DNA from: Chloroflexota bacterium
Lineage (GTDB): Bacteria; Chloroflexota; Dehalococcoidia; Lucifugimonadales; UBA3495
DNA: 9,141 nucleotides
NCBI GenBank assembly: GCA_028874675.1
Contig: JAPPJA010000148.1
Span: 1 to 9,141 of the forward strand
Reading direction: 5' to 3'
How positions within the stretch are numbered: position 1 is the stretch's first letter; each line of letters starts with the position of its first letter. Positions 1 to 5,303 of the stretch are shown piece by piece. The translations under genes were made by a program, and so were the position numbers. Below the pieces are notes generated by a model. It ran no database searches. It was not told the origin of the DNA and saw only the letters and a program-made list of their open reading frames with translations.

Positions 1-82
1 GCTGGCCGAGCTTGACGGCGGCGGTCCCGTGCTTCCGGCCTCCCTCGACACCCGGAAAAGATGGACAGTACTTGCAGCACAT
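1..82 (-). CDS. Possible 5' end of a Cys-rich protein, cut by the left window edge
   Basis: A minus-strand ATG at 80-82 opens a frame that stays open to the window edge (about 27 residues, beginning MCCKYCPSF and then VEGGRKHGTAAVKLG). A GGGAG stretch at 86-90 sits 3-4 bases upstream on the minus strand, a close but acceptable Shine-Dalgarno. Third codon positions are mostly G or C, as in the confirmed genes. The gene would run in the same direction as the alkylation-repair gene that ends at 349. No family is recognised. The plus-strand frame beginning at base 2 is also open to about base 157 and could instead be the 3' end of a plus-strand gene. With only about 80 bases the two cannot be separated. 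Confidence 0.25.
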   Translation of the reverse strand, partial: MCCKYCPSFPGVEGGRKHGTAAVKLGQ

Positions 83-348
83 TTTCTCCCGTCCTGCCTG
101 CCCTGTCCATCCATAGGTTTACGAGGGTGGCCTGGCAGCCAAATCAGACAGTCGTGATGAGCGCCAATGCCCCCCGCCATTCCGGCCTTTATCCGGAAAG
201 ACGCCTAATGCCATGCCCGTCATTTCAAAGCAGCGCCGCCACCAGTGAAGGGCAAACACACAACCGGCCTGAAAGGAGCCTTCGGAGACCCAAAACGAAA
301 TCGGCGCCCGGGCCCCTGGCGCAACTGTCCTCAAGAAACGGCTGGAAG
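83..348. other. Intergenic region, no confident gene
   Basis: No ORF here looks like a protein; the translations are arginine- and proline-rich and match nothing I know. A perfect 6-bp inverted repeat, TTCCGG/CCGGAA with a 7-base loop, lies at 180-198. A GC-rich hairpin near 304-322 is listed separately as a weak terminator candidate. The stretch would hold the promoter of any minus-strand gene starting near 82, but no convincing -35/-10 pair was seen. Confidence 0.5.
293..322 (-). terminator. Weak intrinsic terminator candidate after the alkylation-repair gene
   Basis: On the minus strand GCGCC pairs with GGCGC (plus positions 318-322 and 304-308) around a 9-base loop. A T-rich stretch, GATTTCGTTTT, follows. 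It begins 27 bases after the TAG stop of the minus-strand gene ending at 349, which is the expected place. The stem is only 5 bp and the T-run is interrupted, so this is tentative. Confidence 0.3.
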
Positions 349-1059
349 CTAACGCCTGGCGGCGGCCTTCTCCGCCGCGGCCCGTGCCTTCTGCTCCCGG
401 CGCGCCAGGGTGCGGTGGATGTACTCGGTAGCGTCGGGAGTCTTGCAGCCCGTCTCGCCGTGGTCCACTTCCACCTTGCCGATGCGGGCAGCCGCCGCCA
501 GCGCCTGTTCCTGCAATTCCGCGTTACGGATGCCAATCGCTATCAGCGCATTGTTCATCGCATCCCTTACCCGGTTTTTGCGGGAATGCACCTCGGCCTC
601 AATGGTTGCCAGCAGCGTCTCAAAGTAAGAGTCCGGCAGGTCCTGGTCCTTCATGGCCAGGTGGGCCACCAGGTGCCATCCCGCACGGCCCGGCCACTCT
701 CCTTCGGCGCCCGTCCACTGCTCCGCCCTGGCCCGGGCATGAGATGTCTTGCCCACCAATCCGGAGAAGGCGTCGGTAATCACGTAGCTGTCCAGGTCGG
801 CTACCCAAGCCTCCAGAAAGACTTCATCGGCCAGTGCGGGGTCCGCCACCATGGTAGCCAGGACCCGCGCGTCGTGATTGCCGCTGTCCCACAGCGCCAC
901 GGCCAGCGGGTGATCGCGCTTAATGGACTTGGCCAGCTTGTTGAGGTTGGCAAAGCTGACTCCGAACATCTGCTCCCGCACCCCATGACGGGCGTAAACC
1001 TTCCGATTCTGGGCCGTACCCATTTCCTGCAATTGCTCCAGCGCCTGTTCTACATCCAT
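349..1059 (-). CDS. DNA alkylation repair protein (AlkD/COG4912 superfamily)
   Basis: This 236-residue protein belongs to the HEAT-like-repeat DNA alkylation repair superfamily. Characterised members such as AlkD remove N3- and N7-alkylated purines as DNA glycosylases, acting on nuclear DNA in the cytoplasm. Visible signs are the all-helical repeat pattern, the segment DSYVITDAFSGLV (about 90-102) where this family has its conserved Asp-containing helix, KNRVRDAMNNALIAIG in the second half, and the subfamily-like end GKVEVDHGETGCKTPDATEYI (about 194-214). The last 20 residues form an Ala/Arg/Lys-rich tail. Tyr stands where many relatives have Trp in the DSY motif, so glycosylase activity is not assured. 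The ATG at 1057-1059 is supported by GAGG seven bases upstream. A strong terminator lies 26 bases upstream of the start, which bears on its expression. The long plus-strand frame over the same bases resembles nothing known. Confidence 0.88.
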   Translation of the reverse strand: MDVEQALEQLQEMGTAQNRKVYARHGVREQMFGVSFANLNKLAKSIKRDHPLAVALWDSGNHDARVLATMVADPALADEVFLEAWVADLDSYVITDAFSGLVGKTSHARARAEQWTGAEGEWPGRAGWHLVAHLAMKDQDLPDSYFETLLATIEAEVHSRKNRVRDAMNNALIAIGIRNAELQEQALAAAARIGKVEVDHGETGCKTPDATEYIHRTLARREQKARAAAEKAAARR

Positions 1060-1085
1060 TTACTTACCTCGATCCCTCTCGGGCC

Positions 1086-1117
1086 AAAAAAATGGGACCC
1101 CTTCAGGAGGGGCCCCA
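1086..1117 (-). terminator. Strong intrinsic terminator, or attenuator before the alkylation-repair gene
   Basis: On the minus strand the RNA would form a 10-bp stem (UGGGGCCCCU pairing with AGGGGUCCCA, one G-U pair, 5-base loop; plus positions 1093-1117) followed at once by seven U residues (plus A-tract 1086-1092). This is a textbook Rho-independent terminator. On the plus strand the stem has an A-C mismatch and no U-tract, so its polarity is minus. It lies 102 bases past the stop of the membrane-protein gene and ends 26 bases before the ATG of the alkylation-repair gene. It could therefore end the upstream transcript or act as a leader attenuator for the downstream gene. Confidence 0.85.
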
Positions 1118-1130
1118 CCACTCATTACTT

Positions 1131-1169
1131 TCAATCTAATACTTAAAACTTCTGGCTACATCAATCTAA
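1131..1169. repeat. 9-bp direct repeat at 30-bp spacing
   Basis: TCAATCTAA occurs at 1131-1139 and again at 1161-1169, start-to-start distance exactly 30 bp, close to three helical turns. The surrounding bases differ. The first copy met on the minus strand overlaps the predicted transcription start of the alkylation-repair leader. The arrangement fits a two-site operator on one DNA face or a repeated leader-RNA element, but a chance match in AT-rich DNA is possible. Confidence 0.5.
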
Positions 1170-1173
1170 AATA

Positions 1174-1202
1174 ATAGTATTACAGGGCAATTGAATAATC
1201 AA
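1174..1202 (-). promoter_or_regulatory. Candidate sigma70-type promoter for the alkylation-repair gene
   Basis: Reading the minus strand, TTGATT (plus 1197-1202) is followed after exactly 17 bases by TACTAT (plus 1174-1179). Each hexamer matches the consensus at four of six positions. Transcription would start near 1167, giving a leader of about 108 bases that contains the second direct-repeat copy and the terminator before the ATG at 1059. The region is AT-rich compared with its surroundings. Confidence 0.4.
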
Positions 1203-1204
1203 GC

Positions 1205-1230
1205 TTTCCAGGTTCCACTTCAGCTGGAAA
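1205..1230. repeat. Stem-loop spanning a stop codon
   Basis: TTTCCAG (1205-1211) and CTGGAAA (1224-1230) are perfect 7-bp inverted arms around 12 bases. The structure overlaps the last codons and stop of the minus-strand membrane-protein gene. There is no U-tract behind it, so it is not a complete intrinsic terminator; it could protect the 3' end or pause transcription. Confidence 0.35.
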
Positions 1231-1771
1231 AAGATTCCTTCTGGCCAATCTCTTCGATCAACCTCTCGTACAGGGTTACTCCTTCCCTTACCAGCAGTAC
1301 CACCGCATCGTAGGAGTGGGGCATCTGCAGCTCTATGAGCTTGTTCATAATCTCTTCAACCAGAGGAGTGTAGGTGCTGTCCAGGTACTCGCTCAGGGCG
1401 TCCAGGTTGTCTGCCATGTAAGACGCGGTAGTCAGGGAATTGGCGTGCAGGCGGCGAAGCTGGTCCACCCGGTCCCGGGGAAGATTCAGCCGAGCCTTGC
1501 CAAAAAGGAACTCCTGGCTGCCGTAGCCATCCTCTGCAACGTAGGTGGCGAACTCCTCGACCACCCTTCTGGCGTGGATCAGCGTACGCCTGGCCTGGAA
1601 CCAGGTCTGCCGGAACTCTCCCGTTCGCTGGGCCTCCGTGAGTATCCGGTTGCGGCGCATTTCCAGGTACGCCCCGCCGCTGATCAGCAGACCGAGCAGC
1701 GAAAACCCGATGGCAAACGGGTCCGGATCTACCAGCTCCGGGTCTAAAATCTCTGGTTCATCTTTGGTCAT
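1220..1771 (-). CDS. Single-pass membrane protein of unknown function
   Basis: The 183-residue protein has a short acidic, proline-spaced N-terminus (EPEILDPELVDPDP), one hydrophobic segment at about 19-36 (FAIGFSLLGLLISGGAYL), then RRNR. By the positive-inside rule the remaining 145 or so residues should be cytoplasmic. They are charged and helical, with heptad-like stretches that suggest helical-bundle or coiled-coil packing. No enzymatic motif is seen and no family is recognised. The start at 1769-1771 is chosen over the upstream in-frame ATG at 1814-1816 because GAGGGGG lies about five bases before it; the upstream start has no comparable site and would add 15 residues. It is transcribed divergently from selB and may share control signals with it. 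Confidence 0.72.
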   Translation of the reverse strand: MTKDEPEILDPELVDPDPFAIGFSLLGLLISGGAYLEMRRNRILTEAQRTGEFRQTWFQARRTLIHARRVVEEFATYVAEDGYGSQEFLFGKARLNLPRDRVDQLRRLHANSLTTASYMADNLDALSEYLDSTYTPLVEEIMNKLIELQMPHSYDAVVLLVREGVTLYERLIEEIGQKESFSS

Positions 1772-1802
1772 AAACACCCCCTCAATTGTCAAAGTTGGCG
1801 GA

Positions 1803-1831
1803 AATATATCAGCCAAAAACGCCTATTTCTA
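1803..1831 (-). promoter_or_regulatory. Candidate promoter of the membrane-protein gene
   Basis: On the minus strand TAGAAA (plus 1826-1831, four of six to the -35 consensus) lies 17 bases before TATATT (plus 1803-1808, five of six to the -10 consensus). Transcription would start near 1796, leaving a leader of about 25 bases that includes the strong Shine-Dalgarno. The palindrome at 1839-1856 would then be centred about 50 bases upstream of the start. Confidence 0.35.
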
Positions 1832-1838
1832 CTATGGC

Positions 1839-1864
1839 AGGCTATGTATATAGCCTTACAAGGC
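1839..1864. promoter_or_regulatory. Overlapping palindromes in the divergent region, possible operator
   Basis: AGGCTAT-GTAT-ATAGCCT (1839-1856) is a perfect 7-bp dyad. It overlaps a second dyad, GCCTT-AC-AAGGC (1853-1864), 5 bp per arm. Both lie between divergent genes, upstream of the candidate promoter of the minus-strand membrane protein and about 110 bp upstream of the candidate selB -10. Dimeric regulators commonly bind such sites, but no regulator gene is in the window and the pairing could be mutually exclusive structure only. Confidence 0.4.
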
Positions 1865-1949
1865 ATATTCCCGGAAGGAATTCCAGCGGTGGTCGCACCC
1901 AAAGAAAGGCTTGCTCCGGCGCCGCTTCTCTCAGTTCCGTGATATCCTT

Positions 1950-1978
1950 TTCCGAATCCGTGGGCAATCGTGTAGAAT
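1950..1978 (+). promoter_or_regulatory. Candidate selB promoter
   Basis: TAGAAT at 1973-1978 matches the -10 consensus at five of six positions. TTCCGA at 1950-1955, 17 bases upstream, matches the -35 poorly (three of six). A start near 1985 would give a leader of about 25 bases carrying GAGG at 1998-2001, nine bases before the ATG. Confidence 0.33.
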
Positions 1979-2010
1979 CGGCATAACCGCTGCCACCGAG
2001 GTCTGCTCCC

Positions 2011-3876
2011 ATGTACGTAATCGGCACCGCCGGCCACGTGGACCATGGCAAGTCCACCCTGGTCAAAACCCTCACCGATATTGACCCCGATCGTCTTCCC
2101 GAGGAGAAGGAGCGGGAGATGACCGTGGACCTGGGCTTTGCCTGGATGACCCTTCCCAGCGGTCGGGAAGTAAGCATCGTTGACGTGCCGGGCCACGAGC
2201 GGCTTATCAAGAATATGCTGGCCGGCGTGGGCGCCATTGACCTGGCCCTGCTCATTGTGGCCGCCGACGAGAGCGTGATGCAGCAGACCAGGGAACACCT
2301 GGCCATCCTGGACATTCTGCAGATCAGGCGGGGCCTGGTAGTCATCACCAAGACCGACCTGGTGGACGAGGAACTGGTGGAGCTGGTCAAGGCGGAAGTC
2401 GAAGACGTGGTGGCCGGCACCTCCTTTGAGGGTTGCCAGATGATTGGCGTTTCCGCCTACACCGGGGCCGGCATGGACGAGCTAAAGGCCACCATTGACG
2501 AAATCCTGGATGAGACCGGGGCGCGCCGCGACCTGGGGCGGCCCCGCCTGCCGGTGGACCGCTGTTTCTCCATCTCAGGCTTCGGTACGGTGGTCACCGG
2601 TACCCTGATCGACGGCATGTTCGCCGTGGGCCAGGAAGTGGAACTGTCCCCCTCCGGAATGCGGGGACGGATTCGCGGCCTGCAGAGCCACAAGGAGCGG
2701 GTTGACCGCAGCGAGCCCGGCGTCCGGCTCGCGGTAAACCTGTCCGGAGTGGCCAGGTCCGACATCGAGCGGGGCGAGGTGGTTACCCTCCCCGGCTGGC
2801 TCCCCTCAACCCGCCGCCTGGATGCCCACATTCGGATGGTGCGGGACGCTCCTCATCCCCTGCGGCACAACGCCGGCGTTACCTTCCACCTATTCACCAG
2901 CGAGACCACCGCCCGCGTAAGGCTCCTGGACGCCGACCGCCTGACCCCGGGAGAAGACGGCTGGATCCAGATTTTGCTGGACGACGCCATTCCCATGGTC
3001 AAGGGAGACTACTTTGTCCTGCGCTCCGCCGAGGACACCCTGGGCGGCGGCCAGGTGGTGGACCCCAATCCCCGCCGCCGTCACCGCCGATTCAGCCCCG
3101 ACACCATCGAGCAACTGATGATGCTGGACCAGGGCACTGGCGAGGACGTCATCTACAGCGTGGCCGACCAGAGCGGCCCCTGCGACCTGCGCACCCTGTC
3201 CCAGCGTTCCAACCTCTCCTCCGAAGAAGCCATAGAGCGGGCACTGCAACTGGCGGAAACGGGCGACCTGGTCATTCTGGGCAACCTCGTTTCCGAGAGC
3301 GACGCCGTGGTCTTTTCATCCCAGGGCTGGGACACCTTCAAAGGCCGGGTGGCGGTGGAACTGCAAACGCACCACAACAGTTACCCGCTGCGCCGGGGCG
3401 CCCCCACCCAGGAGATTCGCAGCCGTACCGGCCTGGCCCAGGGCGTTTACCTGAAAGCCCTGGCCCGGCTGGTGGAGGAAGGCTCCGTGGTTGATGAAGG
3501 CCAGCACGTACGCCTGCCCGACCACCAGGCAACTCTATCCCCCGAAATGGAAAAACGTGCCGGTGATTACGTGCGCTCGCTGGAGCGGGAACCCTATTCA
3601 CCGCCCACCGAGAACCACCCGGAACCGGAACTGCTGGGCTTCCTCATCGACGAGGGCCAGGTGGTCAGGGTAAACGAGTCGGTAATCTTCGCCGCCTCGG
3701 CCTACCGGGAGTTGACCGACCGGATAGTGGCCCACCTGAACGAGAACGGCTCCATCACGGTGGCCGATGTCCGCACCATGTTCGACACCAGCCGCAAATA
3801 CAGCCTTCCCCTCCTCGAACACATGGACCAGCAGCGTATAACCCGCCGCGTAGGGGATGAACGGGTATTGCGGTAG
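2011..3876 (+). CDS. selB: Selenocysteine-specific translation elongation factor SelB
   Basis: SelB is the GTPase that carries Sec-tRNA to ribosomes at UGA codons marked by a SECIS hairpin. The 621 residues match the usual bacterial length. The GTPase domain shows GHVDHGKST (G1, 8-16), EREMTVDLGFA with T38 (G2), DVPGHE (G3, 58-63) and TKTD (G4, 113-116), the TKxD form usual in SelB instead of EF-Tu's NKxD. Domain II begins near FSISGFGTVVTGTL (about 190-203) and domain III follows to about 350. The rest is the winged-helix array that reads the SECIS, closing with TSRKYSLPLLEHMDQQ and TRRVGDERVL, a typical SelB C-terminus. EREMT carries Glu where many SelBs have Gly. The start has GAGG nine bases upstream. 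No other selenocysteine gene is in the window. Confidence 0.93.
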   Translation: MYVIGTAGHVDHGKSTLVKTLTDIDPDRLPEEKEREMTVDLGFAWMTLPSGREVSIVDVPGHERLIKNMLAGVGAIDLALLIVAADESVMQQTREHLAILDILQIRRGLVVITKTDLVDEELVELVKAEVEDVVAGTSFEGCQMIGVSAYTGAGMDELKATIDEILDETGARRDLGRPRLPVDRCFSISGFGTVVTGTLIDGMFAVGQEVELSPSGMRGRIRGLQSHKERVDRSEPGVRLAVNLSGVARSDIERGEVVTLPGWLPSTRRLDAHIRMVRDAPHPLRHNAGVTFHLFTSETTARVRLLDADRLTPGEDGWIQILLDDAIPMVKGDYFVLRSAEDTLGGGQVVDPNPRRRHRRFSPDTIEQLMMLDQGTGEDVIYSVADQSGPCDLRTLSQRSNLSSEEAIERALQLAETGDLVILGNLVSESDAVVFSSQGWDTFKGRVAVELQTHHNSYPLRRGAPTQEIRSRTGLAQGVYLKALARLVEEGSVVDEGQHVRLPDHQATLSPEMEKRAGDYVRSLEREPYSPPTENHPEPELLGFLIDEGQVVRVNESVIFAASAYRELTDRIVAHLNENGSITVADVRTMFDTSRKYSLPLLEHMDQQRITRRVGDERVLR

Positions 3877-4174
3877 CGAACGGCTTCAGGTCCTCAATAA
3901 AGGCTTGCCGACACCCTTACCTGGTTTCCGTAGCCTGAACACGTCGCCCAATAGAATTCACTGTCCTCCCTCGATTTGGTCGGGAACTGCACCTCCCCTC
4001 AGCAGGCCACCGCTATGGAAATGCTGTGCGGAGAAATATGGTAGATTAGCAGTGAGCAGACCAGGAGTGCATCCGGGTGAACCGGCGCTTCAGACCCCTG
4101 GACGCTCGTATCAAGCTCAAGTCCCTGTACCCATCACTTCAATAGCGATACACTATTGGCATCCTGGAGGAGTC
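3877..4174. other. Intergenic region between selB and the GIY-YIG gene
   Basis: The frame that continues upstream of the GIY-YIG start reads as a Pro/Ser-rich non-protein sequence and is not taken as coding. I searched for a tRNA-Sec because of the adjacent selB; no T-loop of the GTTCRAATC type or long-armed cloverleaf was found. No clear intrinsic terminator follows selB: an interrupted pairing (CAGGT/ACCTG near 3890-3925) lacks a U-tract. Confidence 0.5.
4140..4158. promoter_or_regulatory. Dyad upstream of the GIY-YIG gene, possible operator over a -10 element
   Basis: CAATAG (4140-4145) and CTATTG (4153-4158) are perfect 6-bp inverted arms around 7 bases. The centre holds TACACT (4149-4154), four of six to the -10 consensus. 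The site ends 16 bases before the ATG and just before the ribosome binding site. A repressor bound here would block transcription start or translation. No good -35 element was found. Confidence 0.35.
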
Positions 4175-4882
4175 ATGGTTGAGGAATTCAGCGAGTTTGA
4201 ACAGCAGCCCGCCGCCAACATTTTCGGCGGTGCCGCTCCCTCCACCGGCATAGTGTACGTACTCAGCAATGTGGCCATGCCCGGGTACATCAAGATAGGC
4301 TACACCGGCGGCAACTCCGCCAAGGACGTCCAGGACCGGATGAAGCAGCTGGACTCCCCTGGTGTGCCCCGGTCTTTCGACTGCGAGTACGCGGCGGTGG
4401 TAACCGATTGCGCCCAGGTGGAGAAGGCCATCCACACCGCCTTCGGTGACTTTCGAGTCAGGCAAAACCGGGAATTCTTTGAAGGGGTGGAACCCTTCCG
4501 GGTGAAGGCCATCCTGCAGTTGCTCGCCATCGAGGACGTAACGCCCAACCTGAACGGGAAATACCAGCTGAGGGACGAGTTTCAGGATATGGAGAGCGAG
4601 CAGCCCGCCCGCAGGAGGGATAGCTTCAGCTTTGCCCTGGTGGACGTGCCCAAGGGCGCAATGCTGGAGTGGGGAGATGACCCGGAAATAAGGTGCCAGG
4701 TAGCCAACGAAAGCAACGGTGTCGTGTTTGAAGGCGAGTACTACTCGCTGAGGAGCCTGGCCACCAAACTCAAGAAATGGAAACACGTTCCGCCGGCCGC
4801 CAGGTACTGGCTCTATCAGGGAGAAACCCTCCTGCAGCGGCGCGACCGGCTGGAGCAGGAAGTATCTGGGATGGAGGAGTAG
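4175..4882 (+). CDS. GIY-YIG (T5orf172-type) nuclease-like protein with C-terminal RAMA/DUF4357-like domain
   Basis: The 235-residue protein has two parts. Residues about 25-118 form a T5orf172-type GIY-YIG domain: GIVYVLSN (25-32, the GIY strand), MPGYIKIGYT (35-44, the YIG strand in its KIG form), DRMKQL with R55, VEKAIH with E83 as the probable metal ligand, and NREFFE (98-103). Residues about 148-228 resemble the RAMA/DUF4357 module: FSFALVDVPKGAMLEW, then a short beta region with C174, EGEYYSLRSLATKL and a final ARYWLYQGETLLQRRDRL. RAMA domains are proposed to sense modified DNA in restriction-related proteins. DNA cleavage or repair is therefore inferred, not shown. The ATG at 4175 is chosen over the more upstream starts because GGAGG lies four bases before it and the upstream sequence is not protein-like. 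No methylase or restriction partner lies nearby. Confidence 0.82.
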   Translation: MVEEFSEFEQQPAANIFGGAAPSTGIVYVLSNVAMPGYIKIGYTGGNSAKDVQDRMKQLDSPGVPRSFDCEYAAVVTDCAQVEKAIHTAFGDFRVRQNREFFEGVEPFRVKAILQLLAIEDVTPNLNGKYQLRDEFQDMESEQPARRRDSFSFALVDVPKGAMLEWGDDPEIRCQVANESNGVVFEGEYYSLRSLATKLKKWKHVPPAARYWLYQGETLLQRRDRLEQEVSGMEE

Positions 4883-5303
4883 GCGTTCATTCCTCAACTC
4901 TCGGGCGGTCCGGCCCGACCGGGGCAGCGCGGGCAAGTTCAACCGAAGCCTGAGCGGTAACGCCGGCGCGGAGAGAAGGGAATGCGGGGCTGGTCCGAGC
5001 CTCGATTCCGCCGGCCTGTTCTTTCACGGGCAAAGCGGCTGGGCCGAACGCATTCATGCATTGGCAGGCCCCCTGTTATTCGAACACTGCCAGGTCTCTG
5101 CTCTTGTTCCCCATTCTGGGAACTCCCGTTGCCATACCAACCTTCTCAAATTTCCTTTAACGCTGCCCCATGGACGCCGTCCCCCCGCTCCCATCCTGTG
5201 ATCCCAGGCGTTATAGCTGCCCTGCCAACCGCCGCCCGCTTTTGCGGTATTATTACCCCCGAGCGCACTACCAGGCACGCAAGATCGTATTGTGAGGTAC
5301 AGT
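4883..5303. other. Intergenic region before the acylase operon
   Basis: No protein-like ORF is visible on either strand over these 421 bases. A stem-loop at 5062-5092 (TGGCAG/CTGCCA plus TGTT/AACA with a 6-base bulge) has no U-tract and no known identity. A short CGGGC/GCCCG hairpin near 4902-4919 is the only candidate end signal for the GIY-YIG gene. TATTAT at 5248-5253 matches the -10 consensus at five of six positions, 51 bases before the acylase ATG, but no good -35 accompanies it. Confidence 0.5.
5292..5297 (+). promoter_or_regulatory. Ribosome binding site deciding the acylase start
   Basis: GTGAGG ends six bases before the ATG at 5304. The alternative in-frame GTG start lies inside this motif and has no Shine-Dalgarno of its own, so the ATG is preferred. 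Confidence 0.6.

Noticed and set aside
180..198. TTCCGG/CCGGAA inverted repeat, considered as a terminator or mobile-element end
   Set aside because: No U-tract follows on either strand, and no transposase or target-site duplication was seen.
61..1146. Long plus-strand ORF of 361 codons over the alkylation-repair gene
   Set aside because: Its translation resembles no protein family and is rich in Arg, Gly and Leu, as expected from the antisense of a GC-rich gene; the opposite strand encodes a recognisable DNA alkylation repair protein.
3857..4174. N-terminal extension of the GIY-YIG frame, overlapping the end of selB
   Set aside because: The 106 extra residues read like non-coding sequence, and a strong GGAGG site marks the ATG at 4175.
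3877..4174. Search for tRNA-Sec (selC) or a SECIS element next to selB
   Set aside because: No cloverleaf with a long variable arm, no T-loop consensus, and no in-frame TGA followed by a suitable hairpin in a recognisable gene.
4139..4942. Minus-strand ORF of 267 codons over the GIY-YIG gene
   Set aside because: No family resemblance and low-complexity composition; the plus-strand gene has a good ribosome binding site and recognisable domains.
5062..5092. TTCGAA inside a stem-loop, considered as a tRNA T-arm
   Set aside because: The flanking bases do not form a 5-bp T-stem on either strand and no acceptor or anticodon arm fits.
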